Notes: a model not told the origin generated them from the sequence alone. A stretch of 64,000 nucleotides of DNA from Caenispirillum salinarum AK4 (GCF_000315795.1 NZ_ANHY01000019.1:115047-179046), one strand, 5' to 3'; positions 28,333 to 37,201 are shown, counted from the first letter of the stretch. Program-made: numbers and translations.

Positions 28333-30126
28333 TCAGAAGTGATCTTCGGCCATGGCGAACCAGGTGTCGTCCACGGCGGCCAAGCGGTCGAGTTGCGGGC
28401 CGGTCTTGGGCAGCTCCCACCGGAAGAAGTACCGGCACGCCGCCAGCTTGCCGGCATAGAAGGCGCGGTCGGCCTCGTGCGGGTCGGCGGCCAGAGCATC
28501 ACATGCCACCACCGCCTGTTTCAGCCACAGCCAGGCGACGACCACATGCCCCAGCATCTCAAGGTACACCGAGGCATTGCCGAGGACCGTCTCGGTCATG
28601 TTGGCGCGCAGCGCGGCGGTCGTCAGCCGCGCGCGTTCCACGGTGTCCGCCAGGGCATCGGAGAACTCCACCAGCCCCGGATGGGCGCGGGCGGCGTCGG
28701 CGGTTTCCACCATCAGCGCGCAGAGCCGCTCGAACGCCGCGCCGTCGTCCATGCGCACCTTGCGGCCCAGCAGGTCGAGCGCCTGGATGCCGTGGGTGCC
28801 CTCGTGGATGGGGTTCAGGCGGTTGTCGCGATAAATCTGCTCCACCGGGTATTCGCGGGTGTAGCCGTATCCGCCGTGCACCTGGATCGCCAGGCTGTTG
28901 GCCTCCAGCCCCCACTGGCTGGGCCAGCTTTTGGCGACGGGCGTGAGCAGTTCCAGCAGCTGGTGCGCGCCCGAGCGGGCCTCTTCCGTCTCGCCGGTGC
29001 GCCACTCGTCCACCAGCCGGGCGGCGAACAGCGTCAGGGCCAGCGCACCCTCGGCATAGGCTTTCTGCGCCACGAGCATCCGGCGGACGTCCGGGTGCTT
29101 GATGATGGGCACCGGCGGCGCGGTCGGGTCCTTGGCCGCCGCCGGTCTGCCCTGCACCCGCTCCCGCGCATAGGCCAAGCTGTGGAGGTAGCCCGTGCAG
29201 GCCAGCGCCGCCGCCCCGTTGCCGACGATGACGCGGGCCTCGTTCATCATCTGGAACATGTAGGACAGGCCCTTATGCGGCTCCCCGATCAGCCAGCCGA
29301 CCGCACCCTCGCGCTCGCCGAAGTTCAGCATGGTCGAGGTGGTGCCGCGATAGCCCATCTTGTGGATCAGGCCGGCCAGCGACACGTCGTTGCGCTCGCC
29401 CAAGGACCCGTCATCGTTCACCAGTACCTTGGGCACCAGGAACAGGCTGATGCCCTTCACCCCCGGCGGCGCGTCCTTGATGCGCGCCAGCACCAGATGG
29501 ACGATGTTGGAGGTAATCGCCTGCTCTCCGCCGGAAATATAAATTTTATTGCCGGTGATGCGGTAGCTGCCGTCGGCTTGCGGCGCGGCGGTGGTGCGGA
29601 TGTCGGACAGCGAGCTGCCGGCCTGGGGCTCGGTCAGGCACATGGTGCCGAAGAACTCGCCCGACAGCATGCGCGGCAGAAACCGCTCCTTCTGCTCGCC
29701 GCTGCCGAAGGTCTCCAGCATGTTGGCCGCCGACTGGGTCAGGAAGGCATAGGCCATGGTGGAGATGTTGGCGGCGCTGAACACGGCGTTGATGGCCATG
29801 TTGACCGTGAACGGCATCTGAATCCCGCCCCACCGTTCATCCCCCAGCGCCGCCATGAACCCGGCCTCGGAGAACCGGCGCAAGGACTCGCCGGTCTCCG
29901 GGATTTGCGTCACGCGGCCGTTCTCGAAGCGGGGTTCGTTTTCGTCGGCCTTGCGGTTGTTGGGGGCAAAATCGGTTTCCGCCATTGCCTCGGCGGTATC
30001 GAGCATGGCGGCGATGGTGTCGCGTCCGTGGTCTTCGTGGCGCACGCGGGAGGATAAGGCGTCCACGTCCAAAAGCTCGTAAAGCAGAAAATCCAGGTCA
30101 CGCCGGTTCATTATTCTGCTTTCCAT
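28333..30126 (-). CDS. Acyl-CoA dehydrogenase, large DmdC-like type
   Basis: A 597-residue flavoprotein of the long acyl-CoA dehydrogenase class with a C-terminal extension, the class that includes DmdC (3-methylmercaptopropionyl-CoA dehydrogenase) and AcdA. Visible features: MCLTEPQAGSSLSD, ITGNKIYISGGE, HGGYGYTREYPVEQIYRDNRLNPIHEGTHGIQALDL with the catalytic Glu, and a roughly 120-residue helical C-terminal domain. Substrate range cannot be told from sequence; these enzymes act on medium, long or thioether acyl-CoAs. The start has GGGAGG upstream. It is divergent from an SDR gene across a 99-base AT-rich gap. Confidence 0.88.
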   Translation of the reverse strand: MESRIMNRRDLDFLLYELLDVDALSSRVRHEDHGRDTIAAMLDTAEAMAETDFAPNNRKADENEPRFENGRVTQIPETGESLRRFSEAGFMAALGDERWGGIQMPFTVNMAINAVFSAANISTMAYAFLTQSAANMLETFGSGEQKERFLPRMLSGEFFGTMCLTEPQAGSSLSDIRTTAAPQADGSYRITGNKIYISGGEQAITSNIVHLVLARIKDAPPGVKGISLFLVPKVLVNDDGSLGERNDVSLAGLIHKMGYRGTTSTMLNFGEREGAVGWLIGEPHKGLSYMFQMMNEARVIVGNGAAALACTGYLHSLAYARERVQGRPAAAKDPTAPPVPIIKHPDVRRMLVAQKAYAEGALALTLFAARLVDEWRTGETEEARSGAHQLLELLTPVAKSWPSQWGLEANSLAIQVHGGYGYTREYPVEQIYRDNRLNPIHEGTHGIQALDLLGRKVRMDDGAAFERLCALMVETADAARAHPGLVEFSDALADTVERARLTTAALRANMTETVLGNASVYLEMLGHVVVAWLWLKQAVVACDALAADPHEADRAFYAGKLAACRYFFRWELPKTGPQLDRLAAVDDTWFAMAEDHF

Positions 30127-30155
30127 GAATTTCAGCCTCCCGTGACTTTTTTACA

Positions 30156-30173
30156 GTTGATTTACATTTCAAC
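30156..30173. promoter_or_regulatory. Palindrome in a divergent promoter
   Basis: GTTGA-N8-TCAAC lies in an unusually AT-rich gap between the acyl-CoA dehydrogenase and SDR genes. The eight-base spacer differs from the FNR box, so a TetR- or GntR-type operator controlling both genes is more likely. Confidence 0.4.
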
Positions 30174-30225
30174 AAGGCCGTATCGTTTCGGGACAACAAC
30201 CAACCAGCCGGAGGAGGCGTCCCGC

Positions 30226-30990
30226 ATGTTCGACATTCGCGACAAGGTGTTCCTGATCACGGGCTCCAGCCGGGGCATCGGCCGCGCCATCGCCGAGCGG
30301 GCGGCGGAGGCCGGGGCGCGCGTCGTGATCTCCAGCCGAAAGCAGGATGCCTGCGATGCGGTGGCCGAAGGCATCCGCGCCAACGGCGGCCAGGCCATCT
30401 CCCAGGCCGCCAACGTGGGGCGGAAGGAGGACCTTCAGGCGCTGGTGGACCGCACGGTGGCCGAATGGGGCGGCGTCGACGCGCTGGTGTGCAACGCCGC
30501 CGTCAACCCGCACTACGGCCCGCTTGAGACCATACAGGACGGCGCCTGGGACAAGATCATGAACGCCAACGTGCGGTCGAACCTGTGGCTCGCGAACATG
30601 GTGATGCCCGGCATGGCGGAGCGCGGCGGCGGGTCGGTCATCATCCTGTCCAGCGTCGCGGGCTTGCGGGGGTGCGAGGGCATCGGCGCCTACGGCATCT
30701 CCAAGGCCGCCGATATCGGGCTGACCAAGACGCTCGCCGTGCAGTGGGGACCGCGCAACCTGCGCGTCAACGCCATCTGCCCCGGCGTCATCAAGACCGA
30801 TTTCGCCCAGGCGCTGTGGGACAACCCCGAGATCGCCGAGCCCAGCATCCGCGCCACCGCGCTCAAGCGCCTGGGAGAGCCCGACGACATCGCGGGCGTG
30901 GCGCTGTTCCTGGCCTCTCCGGCCGCGCGATACGTCACCGGCGCCTCCATCGTGGCGGACGGCGGGATGACAGTGACCATTCCCATGTGA
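30226..30990 (+). CDS. Short-chain dehydrogenase/reductase
   Basis: A 254-residue classical SDR. The cofactor motif is TGSSRGIGRAIA (residues 11-22), NAAV is the structural motif, and the catalytic Ser (SSVAG), Tyr (YGISKAA) and Lys are all present. PGVIKTDF and the C-terminal VTGASIVADGG are typical. Basic residues after the second strand (SSRKQ) suggest NADP(H). GGAGGAGG precedes the ATG; 28 residues of the upstream reading are rejected. It is divergent from the acyl-CoA dehydrogenase operon and may act on its hydroxy- or keto-acyl products. The substrate is unknown. Confidence 0.88.
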   Translation: MFDIRDKVFLITGSSRGIGRAIAERAAEAGARVVISSRKQDACDAVAEGIRANGGQAISQAANVGRKEDLQALVDRTVAEWGGVDALVCNAAVNPHYGPLETIQDGAWDKIMNANVRSNLWLANMVMPGMAERGGGSVIILSSVAGLRGCEGIGAYGISKAADIGLTKTLAVQWGPRNLRVNAICPGVIKTDFAQALWDNPEIAEPSIRATALKRLGEPDDIAGVALFLASPAARYVTGASIVADGGMTVTIPM

Positions 30991-31016
30991 GAATGCCGGC
31001 TGCATGGGCGCCCCGC

Positions 31017-31772
31017 TCAGACGGCCAGAAGGGACAGGCGGTCGACGGCGGCGTCCATGTCCAGCCCCCGCACCGCATAGCCGCGCTTAAAGTCGACGAT
31101 GTGGCGCGTCATCCAGTCCCGCGCGGTTTTCTCATCCCGCGCGCGCAGGGCGTCGAGCAGGATTTCATGGGCCTTGATGAGGCGGCCTTGCGCGATGCGC
31201 CCGGTCTCGGACTTCGTGAACAGCACGCGGATGGCGGGGTAGAACAGCAGCGACATGGGCTCCCGGCACAGCAGCAGGGCCTTGTTGCCGGCGGCCTCGG
31301 CGACGAGGGCGTGGAACTCCACGTCCAGCGGCACCACCGGGTCCCCGGCCGCCACGGCCTGCCGTGTGGCCTCCACGTTCTCTTCCAGGCGGGTGAGCGC
31401 GGCGTCGGAGATGCGCGCGGCGGCCAGGGCGGCGGCGGCGGGCTCCAGCGCCATGGCGACCTCCCACAGCTCGCGGAACGTCACCCGCTGCATGACCATG
31501 GCGCGAGAGACGCGCGGGGCCAGTTCCCGCGTGTGCGGCAAGGAGACATGCAGCCGCCGCCCGGCCTCCCGCCGCACGAGCCCCGATTGCTCCAGCAGGC
31601 GGATGCCTTCCCGCACCGTGGAGCGGTTGACGCCGAACTGGCGCGCCATCGCGGTTTCGGTGGGCAGGCGGTCGCCCGCATTCAGGCGGCCCTCGACGAT
31701 TTCCGTCTCTATGGCCTGGAAAACCAGCTGGTAGGCGGGCGGCACGTCCAGCCGCTCGAACGTCTGCGTCAT
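31017..31772 (-). CDS. GntR-family (FadR-type, FCD domain) regulator
   Basis: A 251-residue repressor-like protein. The N-terminal winged helix (residues 12-75) includes IVEGRLNAGDRLPTETAMARQFGVNRSTVREGIRLLEQSGLVRRE, and the C-terminal domain is an FCD ligand-binding bundle with conserved Asp and His positions (DVEFHALVAEAAGN, KAHEILLDALRARD). GGGAGGA precedes the ATG at 31,772; the longer reading to 32,009 crosses the promoter. A TTGTC-N-GACAA palindrome lies 48 bases upstream, and the same motif occurs at two other promoters, so it probably represses itself, the kinase-ACAD operon and the transporter operon until a metabolite binds. Confidence 0.88.
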   Translation of the reverse strand: MTQTFERLDVPPAYQLVFQAIETEIVEGRLNAGDRLPTETAMARQFGVNRSTVREGIRLLEQSGLVRREAGRRLHVSLPHTRELAPRVSRAMVMQRVTFRELWEVAMALEPAAAALAAARISDAALTRLEENVEATRQAVAAGDPVVPLDVEFHALVAEAAGNKALLLCREPMSLLFYPAIRVLFTKSETGRIAQGRLIKAHEILLDALRARDEKTARDWMTRHIVDFKRGYAVRGLDMDAAVDRLSLLAV

Positions 31773-31819
31773 CCCGTGTCCTCCCGGCTGTCGGCGCCTT
31801 GCGCGGGTCTCTTGCCCGT

Positions 31820-31864
31820 TTGTCCGACAATCAGAGCGTACAACAGGGCCGAAAGGGCCGGCAA
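31820..31864 (-). promoter_or_regulatory. gntR promoter with operator TTGTCSGACAA
   Basis: On the minus strand TTGCCG (31,864-31,859), an 18-base spacer and TACGCT (31,840-31,835) form a sigma-70-like promoter. After four bases comes TTGTCGGACAA (31,830-31,820). The operator would cover the transcription start. Confidence 0.7.
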
Positions 31865-31935
31865 GGCCTATCGGTGCACTGGGACATGCCGGGAGACGTA
31901 GACCAAGGGGCGGGCGCGAACGGCAATGGGGCGGA

Positions 31936-32415
31936 ATGGTCTTTTTCCTGATGATCCTGGCGGGGACGGCGGCGGCGACGGTGCTGGGTGTTCTCCGGGT
32001 GCCGACCATGGGCGACTGGCGCGGCCGGATGCGCTGGGGCCTCGCGGGCGCACTGGCTTTTGCGGGCGTCGACCACCTGATGACGCCCGACCGCTACACC
32101 CGCATGATCGAGCCGTTCCTGCCCTTCCCCGAGGCCATCGTGCTGGTGACCGGCCTTCTGGAGATCGCCGGCGCCCTCGGCCTGCTGATCCCGCGCACGC
32201 GGCGGTTGGCGGCGGTGCTGCTGGCGGTCTACTTCGTCGCCGTGCTGCCGGCCAACGTCAGCAACATCGTCAACGGCATCCGGTTCGAGGGCCTGCCGAC
32301 GGGCGACTGGTATTACTGGCTGAGGCTGGTGTTCCAGGTGCCCATTATCGCCTGGACGCTGTACGTCGGCGGCATCTGGCCCCGGCGGGAGGCGTCGCGC
32401 GTCAGCCGGGCTTGA
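31936..32415 (+). CDS. DoxX-like small membrane protein
   Basis: A 159-residue protein with four hydrophobic helices: the N-terminal VFFLMILAGTAAATVLGVL, a short segment at LAGALAFAGVDHLM, IVLVTGLLEIAGALGLLIP, and RLAAVLLAVYFVAVLPANV. FAGVDHLMTPDRY and TGLLEIAGALGLL are typical of DoxX/DoxD-like proteins. Function is unknown; some relatives take part in thiol or quinone redox. It is divergent from gntR and could share its operator. Its 3' end overlaps the convergent thioesterase gene by 14 bases. Confidence 0.65.
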   Translation: MVFFLMILAGTAAATVLGVLRVPTMGDWRGRMRWGLAGALAFAGVDHLMTPDRYTRMIEPFLPFPEAIVLVTGLLEIAGALGLLIPRTRRLAAVLLAVYFVAVLPANVSNIVNGIRFEGLPTGDWYYWLRLVFQVPIIAWTLYVGGIWPRREASRVSRA

Positions 32416-32851
32416 GGACATCCGGCGAAGGCACGATGGCCTTGGTGATGCTCGCCCGGCCCACCAGCCGGTCGCTGACGCGGGCCTCGGCCTCCACGAA
32501 GGCGATGCCGCGCCCGCGTTTCACGAGCCGGCCGGTGATGGTCACGGTATCGCCGGTGCGCACCGCCCCGATGTTGCGGGCGTGAACGTCGGCCGTCACC
32601 GCCCATTCGTCGGGCGCAAGCTCGGGCAGCAGGGCGGCCAGCGCCGGGAACTCATACAGCCCCGTCAGCACGCCCCCGTGCAACCCGCCGAAGGGCATGA
32701 CGGCCTCCCCCTCCGCCTTGATGGTCACCGACACCGAGCCGTCCGCCGCCCGCTCCGGCGCGGTCATGCCGGCCCAGCGGTGGAAGCCCATGCCGTGCAG
32801 CAGGCGGAGCGTCTCCGCCAGCGCCGCCGGATCATCGCCCCGCCGGCTCAT
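32402..32851 (-). CDS. PaaI-type hotdog thioesterase
   Basis: A 149-residue hotdog-fold protein with the PaaI/YdiI pattern: GEAVMPFGGLHGGVLTGLYEFPALAAL on the central helix (the HGG motif), then DVHARNIGAVRTGDTVTITGRLVKRGRGIAFVEAEA. It would hydrolyse short or aromatic acyl-CoA esters and recycle CoA when an intermediate accumulates. It is last in the leftward operon and overlaps the SDR gene by ATGA. Confidence 0.82.
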   Translation of the reverse strand: MSRRGDDPAALAETLRLLHGMGFHRWAGMTAPERAADGSVSVTIKAEGEAVMPFGGLHGGVLTGLYEFPALAALLPELAPDEWAVTADVHARNIGAVRTGDTVTITGRLVKRGRGIAFVEAEARVSDRLVGRASITKAIVPSPDVLKPG

Positions 32852-33561
32852 GGCATGAAGGAGCCGCCGTTGACCGGCAGCGTGGCGCCGGTCATGTAGG
32901 CCGCTTCATCGGAACACAGGAACCGCACCACGCCGGTCACGTCGTCCATGCCGCCCAGCCGCTTCATGGGATTGGCCCGGACGAGGCGGCTTTTCTGCTC
33001 GTCCGTGAACGTGTCGCCCATGCTGCCCTCCAGCACCGAGGGCGCGACCGCGTTCACCCGCACACCATGGCGGGCACCTTCCATGGCGTAGGTCTTGGTG
33101 AGCTGGTGGACACCGGCCTTGGACGCGCCATAGGCCGGATGCAGGCCGGGATAGCCCACCTGCCCCGACAGCGAGCCCACGTTGACGATCACCCCGCCCT
33201 TGCCGCCGGAAATCATGGTCTCCAGCGCCGCCGAGCAGCCGTGCCAGGTGCCCGTCAGGTTGACGGCGATGAGGCGGTGCCAGTCGTCTTCCCCGGCCTC
33301 GCGCGTCGGCACGGTGCGGACCAGCCCGGCGGCGTTGATCCAGACCGCCAGCCCGCCGGCCTCCGTCGCCGCCTGCTCGGCCAGGGCGAAGACGGCGCTC
33401 CGGTCGGTGACGTCCACCTCCACCGCCGCGACACCGCCCACCGCGCACCGGCGCACATCGGCGCCGAAGACGCGGCGGCCGTCGGCGGCGAAGGCGCGGC
33501 AGAGGGCGGAGCCCATGTCTCCGGCCGCACCCGTGACCACCACCGCGCCCGGCGCGGTCAT
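32848..33561 (-). CDS. Short-chain dehydrogenase/reductase
   Basis: A 237-residue SDR: cofactor motif TGAAGDMGSAL, NAAG, Ser in NVGSLSGQVG, Tyr/Lys in YGASKAG, and C-terminal MTGATLPVNGG. The Asp after the second strand (GADVRR) favours NAD(H). It overlaps the acyl-CoA dehydrogenase stop and the thioesterase start by four bases each, so the set is strictly coupled. A probable role is oxidation of a hydroxy intermediate of the pathway; the substrate is unknown. The upstream part of a longer reading is a shadow of the dehydrogenase gene. Confidence 0.87.
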   Translation of the reverse strand: MTAPGAVVVTGAAGDMGSALCRAFAADGRRVFGADVRRCAVGGVAAVEVDVTDRSAVFALAEQAATEAGGLAVWINAAGLVRTVPTREAGEDDWHRLIAVNLTGTWHGCSAALETMISGGKGGVIVNVGSLSGQVGYPGLHPAYGASKAGVHQLTKTYAMEGARHGVRVNAVAPSVLEGSMGDTFTDEQKSRLVRANPMKRLGGMDDVTGVVRFLCSDEAAYMTGATLPVNGGSFMP

Positions 33562-34826
33562 CGGCCGCCGCCCGACTTCAGGACGTCGGGCGGGGTCAGG
33601 TAGGGGATGGTGCGGCCCATGTGCTCTTTCGCCTGCTTGATCTCGCGGCGGGCGATGGTGCGCAGGTGCACCTCGTCCGGACCGTCGACGATGCGCAGCG
33701 CCCGGCCCCAGGTCCACAGGAAGGACAGCGGCGTGTCCGGCGTCAGGCCGGCGGCGCCGAAGGTCTGGATGGCGCGCTCCAGGATCGTCGTCTGAAGGCG
33801 CGGCACGATGACCTTGATCATCGCCACCTCGTTCCGCGCGGCCTTGGTGCCGTGCTGGTCGATCATCCAGGCGGCCTTGAGCACCAGCAGGCGCGCCTGT
33901 TCGATGTCGCAGCGGGCGAGCGCGATCCATTCCTGGATGGTGCCCTGCTCCGACAGCGTCTTGCCGAAGGTCTTTCGCTCCAGCGCGCGCTCGCACATCA
34001 TTTCCAGCGCCAGCTCGCACTGTCCGATTGAGCGCATGCAGTGGTGGATGCGCCCCGGCCCGAGCCGCGCCTGCGCCAGCTTGAAGCCCTCGCCTTCATT
34101 GCCGAGCAGGTTGGACGCCGGCACGCGCACGTCGCGGAACACCACCTCGCAATGCCCCTCCGGCGCCATGTGGTGCATGATCGGCACGTTGCGGACGATA
34201 TCGACGCCCGGCGCGTCCATGGGAATCAGGATCATGGAGTGGCGGGCGTGCGGCTCGCCGTCCGGGTCCGTGATGCCCATGAGGATGCAGACCTTGCAGC
34301 GCGGATCGGCGGCGTTGGTGGTGAACCACTTGCGGCCCGTGATGACGTACTCGTCGCCGTCGCGCCGGATGCGGGTCTGCAGGTTGGTGGGGTCGGACGA
34401 GGCCACGTCCGGCTCCGTCATGGCGAAGCAGCTTCGGATGTCGCCGTTGAGCAGCGGTTTCAGCCACTGGTCGTACTGCTGGGGCGTGGCGAACATGTGC
34501 AGCAGCTCCATGTTGCCGGTGTCCGGGGCGTTGCAGTTGAACACCTCCGACGCCCAATACAGCCGCCCCATGATCTCCGCCAGCGGGGCGTATTCCAGGT
34601 TGGTCAGCCGCGTGCCCGGCTCGTCGTCGCGCAGCGCGGGCAGGAACAGGTTCCACAGGCCTTCTTCCTTCGCTAGGGCCTTCAGGTCCTCCATGAAGGG
34701 CGGCGGGAAATGGCCGTTTTCCGCGTAGTGCAGCCACTCGCCGTTGCGCGGGACGATGTGGGTGTCCATGAAATCCTGGACCCGCCGCTGAAGCTCCTGG
34801 GCCTTGTCGGAGAATTGGAAATGCAC
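33558..34826 (-). CDS. Acyl-CoA dehydrogenase, ACAD10/11-like
   Basis: A 422-residue acyl-CoA dehydrogenase-fold flavoprotein. FAMTEPDVASSDPTNLQTRIRR, ITGRKWFTTNAADPRCK, the FAD-domain segment GEGFKLAQARLGPGRIHHCMR, and the C-terminal LRIVDGPDEVHLRTIARRE are the features of the ACAD10/11 group. In that group the enzyme is coupled to an APH-type kinase domain, here the separate gene next door. The P. putida LvaC enzyme of the same type processes 4-phosphoryl-acyl-CoA. By analogy this protein may remove phosphate from a 4-phospho-acyl-CoA rather than act as a simple dehydrogenase. Confidence 0.9.
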   Translation of the reverse strand: MHFQFSDKAQELQRRVQDFMDTHIVPRNGEWLHYAENGHFPPPFMEDLKALAKEEGLWNLFLPALRDDEPGTRLTNLEYAPLAEIMGRLYWASEVFNCNAPDTGNMELLHMFATPQQYDQWLKPLLNGDIRSCFAMTEPDVASSDPTNLQTRIRRDGDEYVITGRKWFTTNAADPRCKVCILMGITDPDGEPHARHSMILIPMDAPGVDIVRNVPIMHHMAPEGHCEVVFRDVRVPASNLLGNEGEGFKLAQARLGPGRIHHCMRSIGQCELALEMMCERALERKTFGKTLSEQGTIQEWIALARCDIEQARLLVLKAAWMIDQHGTKAARNEVAMIKVIVPRLQTTILERAIQTFGAAGLTPDTPLSFLWTWGRALRIVDGPDEVHLRTIARREIKQAKEHMGRTIPYLTPPDVLKSGGGR

Positions 34827-34861
34827 GGTCTTGAACTCCCGAGGGAATGAGATGCGGCGGG

Positions 34862-35911
34862 TCAGCCGCGGGTTTCGATGATGTGGACGGCGCGCTGGGC
34901 GAAGGCGCGGGCGCGTCCGCCCACCTCCAGCGCATCGGCGCTTGCCGCGTTGCCGCGCCGGGCGCGGGCAGCCACACCTTCCAGGATCATGGCGAAGCGG
35001 AACAGGGCGAAGACCTCGTGGAAAGGCATCATGCTGTTGGGCAGGCCGCGTTTCTCGAAGTAGCGCGCCACATGTTCCTCCGCCGTCGGCAGGCCGAGCG
35101 CCGGCAGGTCGAGCCCCGCCAGCCCGCCGTATTCATCGGGCGTCATGCGCCAGAACATGAGCGTGTAACCAAGGTCCGCCAGCGGATGGCCGAGGGTGGA
35201 CAGTTCCCAGTCCAGCACGGCGACGACGCGCGGCTCCGTCGGGTGGAACATCAGGTTGCCGATGCGGTAGTCGCCATGGCAGAGGCCCGTCATGCCGTCG
35301 TCCTCGGGCATGTTGGCGGGCAGCCATTCGATCAGGCGTTCGGCCTCGGGCATGTTGCTGCCGGCTTCCTCTTGATCCGCGCGGTACTGGCGGGTCCAGC
35401 GGCGGATCTGGCGCTCGAAGTAGTTGCCGGGGCGGCCGTAGTCCGACAGGCCGACGGCGTCCACGTCCACGTCGTGCAGGGCCGCCAGGGTATCGGTCAT
35501 GGAGGCATAGCAGGCGCGGCGGTGGTCGGGGTCCATGCCCGGCAGGGCGCTGTCGTGGAAGACGCGGCCGGGCACCCGCTCCATCACATAGAACGGCGTG
35601 CCCGTGACGCTGGCGTCGTCGCAGTAGAGCAGCATCTCCGGCACCGGCACCGGCGTGTCGGCCAGCGCCTTCATCACCCGGTATTCCCGGTCCACCGCGT
35701 GGGCGGATGGCAGAAGCTTGCCCGGCGGCTGCTTGCGCAACACCAGGTCGCGGTTGGCGAAACGCAGGAAGAACGTCGGGTTGGACTGCCCGCCGGCGAT
35801 CATCTCCACGCCCATGGGCCCGTCGCCCAGGCCGGGGATCGAGTCGCGCAAGGCCGCCTCCACCGATGCGGGGTCGAGCCCGCGCAGGTCCTCCGCCGTC
35901 TGGCTGGACAT
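34862..35911 (-). CDS. APH-type kinase (ACAD10/11 kinase-like, LvaA-like)
   Basis: A 349-residue aminoglycoside-phosphotransferase-fold kinase. GGQSNPTFFLRFANRDLVLRK covers the nucleotide loop and Lys, CHGDYRIGNLMFH is the catalytic loop, and VLDWELSTLGHPLADLG is the metal-binding segment. With the adjoining ACAD it forms the split version of ACAD10/11, and it resembles LvaA, which phosphorylates 4-hydroxyvaleryl-CoA in levulinate breakdown. Antibiotic resistance is not implied. GGGAGG precedes the ATG at 35,911. It is first in a four-gene operon under an operator at 35,957-35,973. Confidence 0.87.
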   Translation of the reverse strand: MSSQTAEDLRGLDPASVEAALRDSIPGLGDGPMGVEMIAGGQSNPTFFLRFANRDLVLRKQPPGKLLPSAHAVDREYRVMKALADTPVPVPEMLLYCDDASVTGTPFYVMERVPGRVFHDSALPGMDPDHRRACYASMTDTLAALHDVDVDAVGLSDYGRPGNYFERQIRRWTRQYRADQEEAGSNMPEAERLIEWLPANMPEDDGMTGLCHGDYRIGNLMFHPTEPRVVAVLDWELSTLGHPLADLGYTLMFWRMTPDEYGGLAGLDLPALGLPTAEEHVARYFEKRGLPNSMMPFHEVFALFRFAMILEGVAARARRGNAASADALEVGGRARAFAQRAVHIIETRG

Positions 35912-35956
35912 CGTGCCTCCCAGGTCGTGCCGGGGTGCCTGCCCCGGGCGTTTATC

Positions 35957-36000
35957 CGTTTGTCGGACAAACGATGGCGCAAAGCTCCTCCCTCTGTCAA
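35957..36000 (-). promoter_or_regulatory. Promoter and perfect 17-bp operator of the kinase-ACAD operon
   Basis: CGTTTGTC-G-GACAAACG (35,957-35,973) is a perfect inverted repeat matching the gntR and transporter sites. On the minus strand a consensus TTGACA (36,000-35,995) precedes a weak -10 at about 35,976, so the operator covers the -10 and start. It is 127 bases upstream of the divergent quinone oxidoreductase gene. Confidence 0.72.
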
Positions 36001-36099
36001 TCTTGTGCGGTTCATCCGGTGGAGGTGATGCCCGCGCCGTGGACTCGGGCACGCGCCGCCGCCACCATTCAAGCGAAGTTGAACAGGAGCCCGCAGCCC

Positions 36100-37161
36100 A
36101 TGTCCGACGCCCCCGCCATTCCGTCGTCCATGACCTACATCCGCCTCACCGAATACGGCCCGGCCGAGAACCTGGTGCCGGCGGAAGGCCCGGTGCCCAG
36201 CCCGGCGCCGGGGCAGGTGCTCATCAAGGTGGCGGCAGCGGGCGTGAACCGGCCCGACGTGCTCCAGCGCCAGGGCAATTATCCGCCGCCTGCCGGCGCC
36301 TCCGACGTGCTGGGGCTGGAGGTCGCGGGCACGGTGGTGAAGCTCGGCGACGGGGTGGAGCGGTTCAAGGTGGGCGACTCGGTCTGCGCCCTGGTGGTCT
36401 CCGACGGCTATTCGCAGTACGTGGTCGCACCCGAGCCGCAGGTGCTGCCCGTGCCTACCGGGCTGTCGCTGCAACAGGCGGCCGCGCTGCCGGAAACCTA
36501 CTTCACGGTCTGGAGCAACATCTTCGACCGCGGCCGGCTGAAAGAGGGCGAGACCATTCTCATCCACGGCGGGTCCAGCGGTATCGGCACCACGGCCGTC
36601 CAGCTCGCCAAGGCCTTCGGGGCCACGGTCATCGTCACCGCCGGCACCGATGACAAGTGCGCCGCCTGCAAGGACCTGGGGGCCGACCACGCCATCAACT
36701 ACCAGTCCGACGCCTTCGAGGACAAGGTGTCGAAGTACACCGAGGGGCGCGGCGCCGACGTGATCCTGGACATGGTCGGCGGCGCCTATGTGCCCCGCAA
36801 CCTCTCGGCGCTGGCCGATGACGGGCGGCTGGTGCAGATCGCGTTCCTCGATTCGGCGGACATTTCGGGCAACTTCCTGCAGCTCATGACCCGCCGCCTG
36901 ACCTGGACCGGCTCGACGCTTCGTCCCCGCACGGTGGACGACAAGGGGCGCATCGCCAAAGCCCTGGAGGCCAACGTCTGGCCCCTTCTGTCCAAGGGCA
37001 CGGTGCGCCCCATCATCCATGCGACGTATCCGCTTGAGGAGGCGGCAAAGGCCCACAAGCTGATGGAGAGCAGCAGCCATATCGGCAAGATCATGCTTGA
37101 GGTGACGCACCCCGAGCCCGGGCCCGACGAAGAGGGTGACGCCGCGTCCGCCGAGGGCTGA
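36100..37161 (+). CDS. NAD(P)H:quinone oxidoreductase, zeta-crystallin-like (MDR family)
   Basis: A 353-residue zinc-free medium-chain reductase: VNRPDVLQRQGNYPPPAGASDVLGLEVAG, LPETYFTVWSNIF, HGGSSGIGTTAVQLAKAFGATV as cofactor motif, and GADVILDMVGG. This PIG3-like group reduces quinones or enones with NADPH. The catalytic-zinc ligands of alcohol dehydrogenases are missing. AGGAG precedes the ATG at 36,100; the longer frame begins inside the divergent kinase gene and is rejected. Its place between two copies of the GntR operator suggests shared control and a role in reducing an unsaturated intermediate. That role is inferred. Confidence 0.87.
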   Translation: MSDAPAIPSSMTYIRLTEYGPAENLVPAEGPVPSPAPGQVLIKVAAAGVNRPDVLQRQGNYPPPAGASDVLGLEVAGTVVKLGDGVERFKVGDSVCALVVSDGYSQYVVAPEPQVLPVPTGLSLQQAAALPETYFTVWSNIFDRGRLKEGETILIHGGSSGIGTTAVQLAKAFGATVIVTAGTDDKCAACKDLGADHAINYQSDAFEDKVSKYTEGRGADVILDMVGGAYVPRNLSALADDGRLVQIAFLDSADISGNFLQLMTRRLTWTGSTLRPRTVDDKGRIAKALEANVWPLLSKGTVRPIIHATYPLEEAAKAHKLMESSSHIGKIMLEVTHPEPGPDEEGDAASAEG

Positions 37162-37201
37162 GGACGGAAAAAGGAACCGAGCGTTCCGCTGGGGTAACGG
37201 C

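Noticed and set aside
30156..30173. GTTGA-N8-TCAAC considered as a sixth FNR box
   Set aside because: The spacer is eight bases between TTGA and TCAA, not six, and the flanking genes are not denitrification genes. Kept only as a possible other operator.
34862..35911. APH-fold kinase considered as an aminoglycoside resistance gene
   Set aside because: It is joined to an ACAD10/11-type dehydrogenase and CoA genes and has the LvaA/ACAD kinase pattern, so a metabolic role is far more likely.
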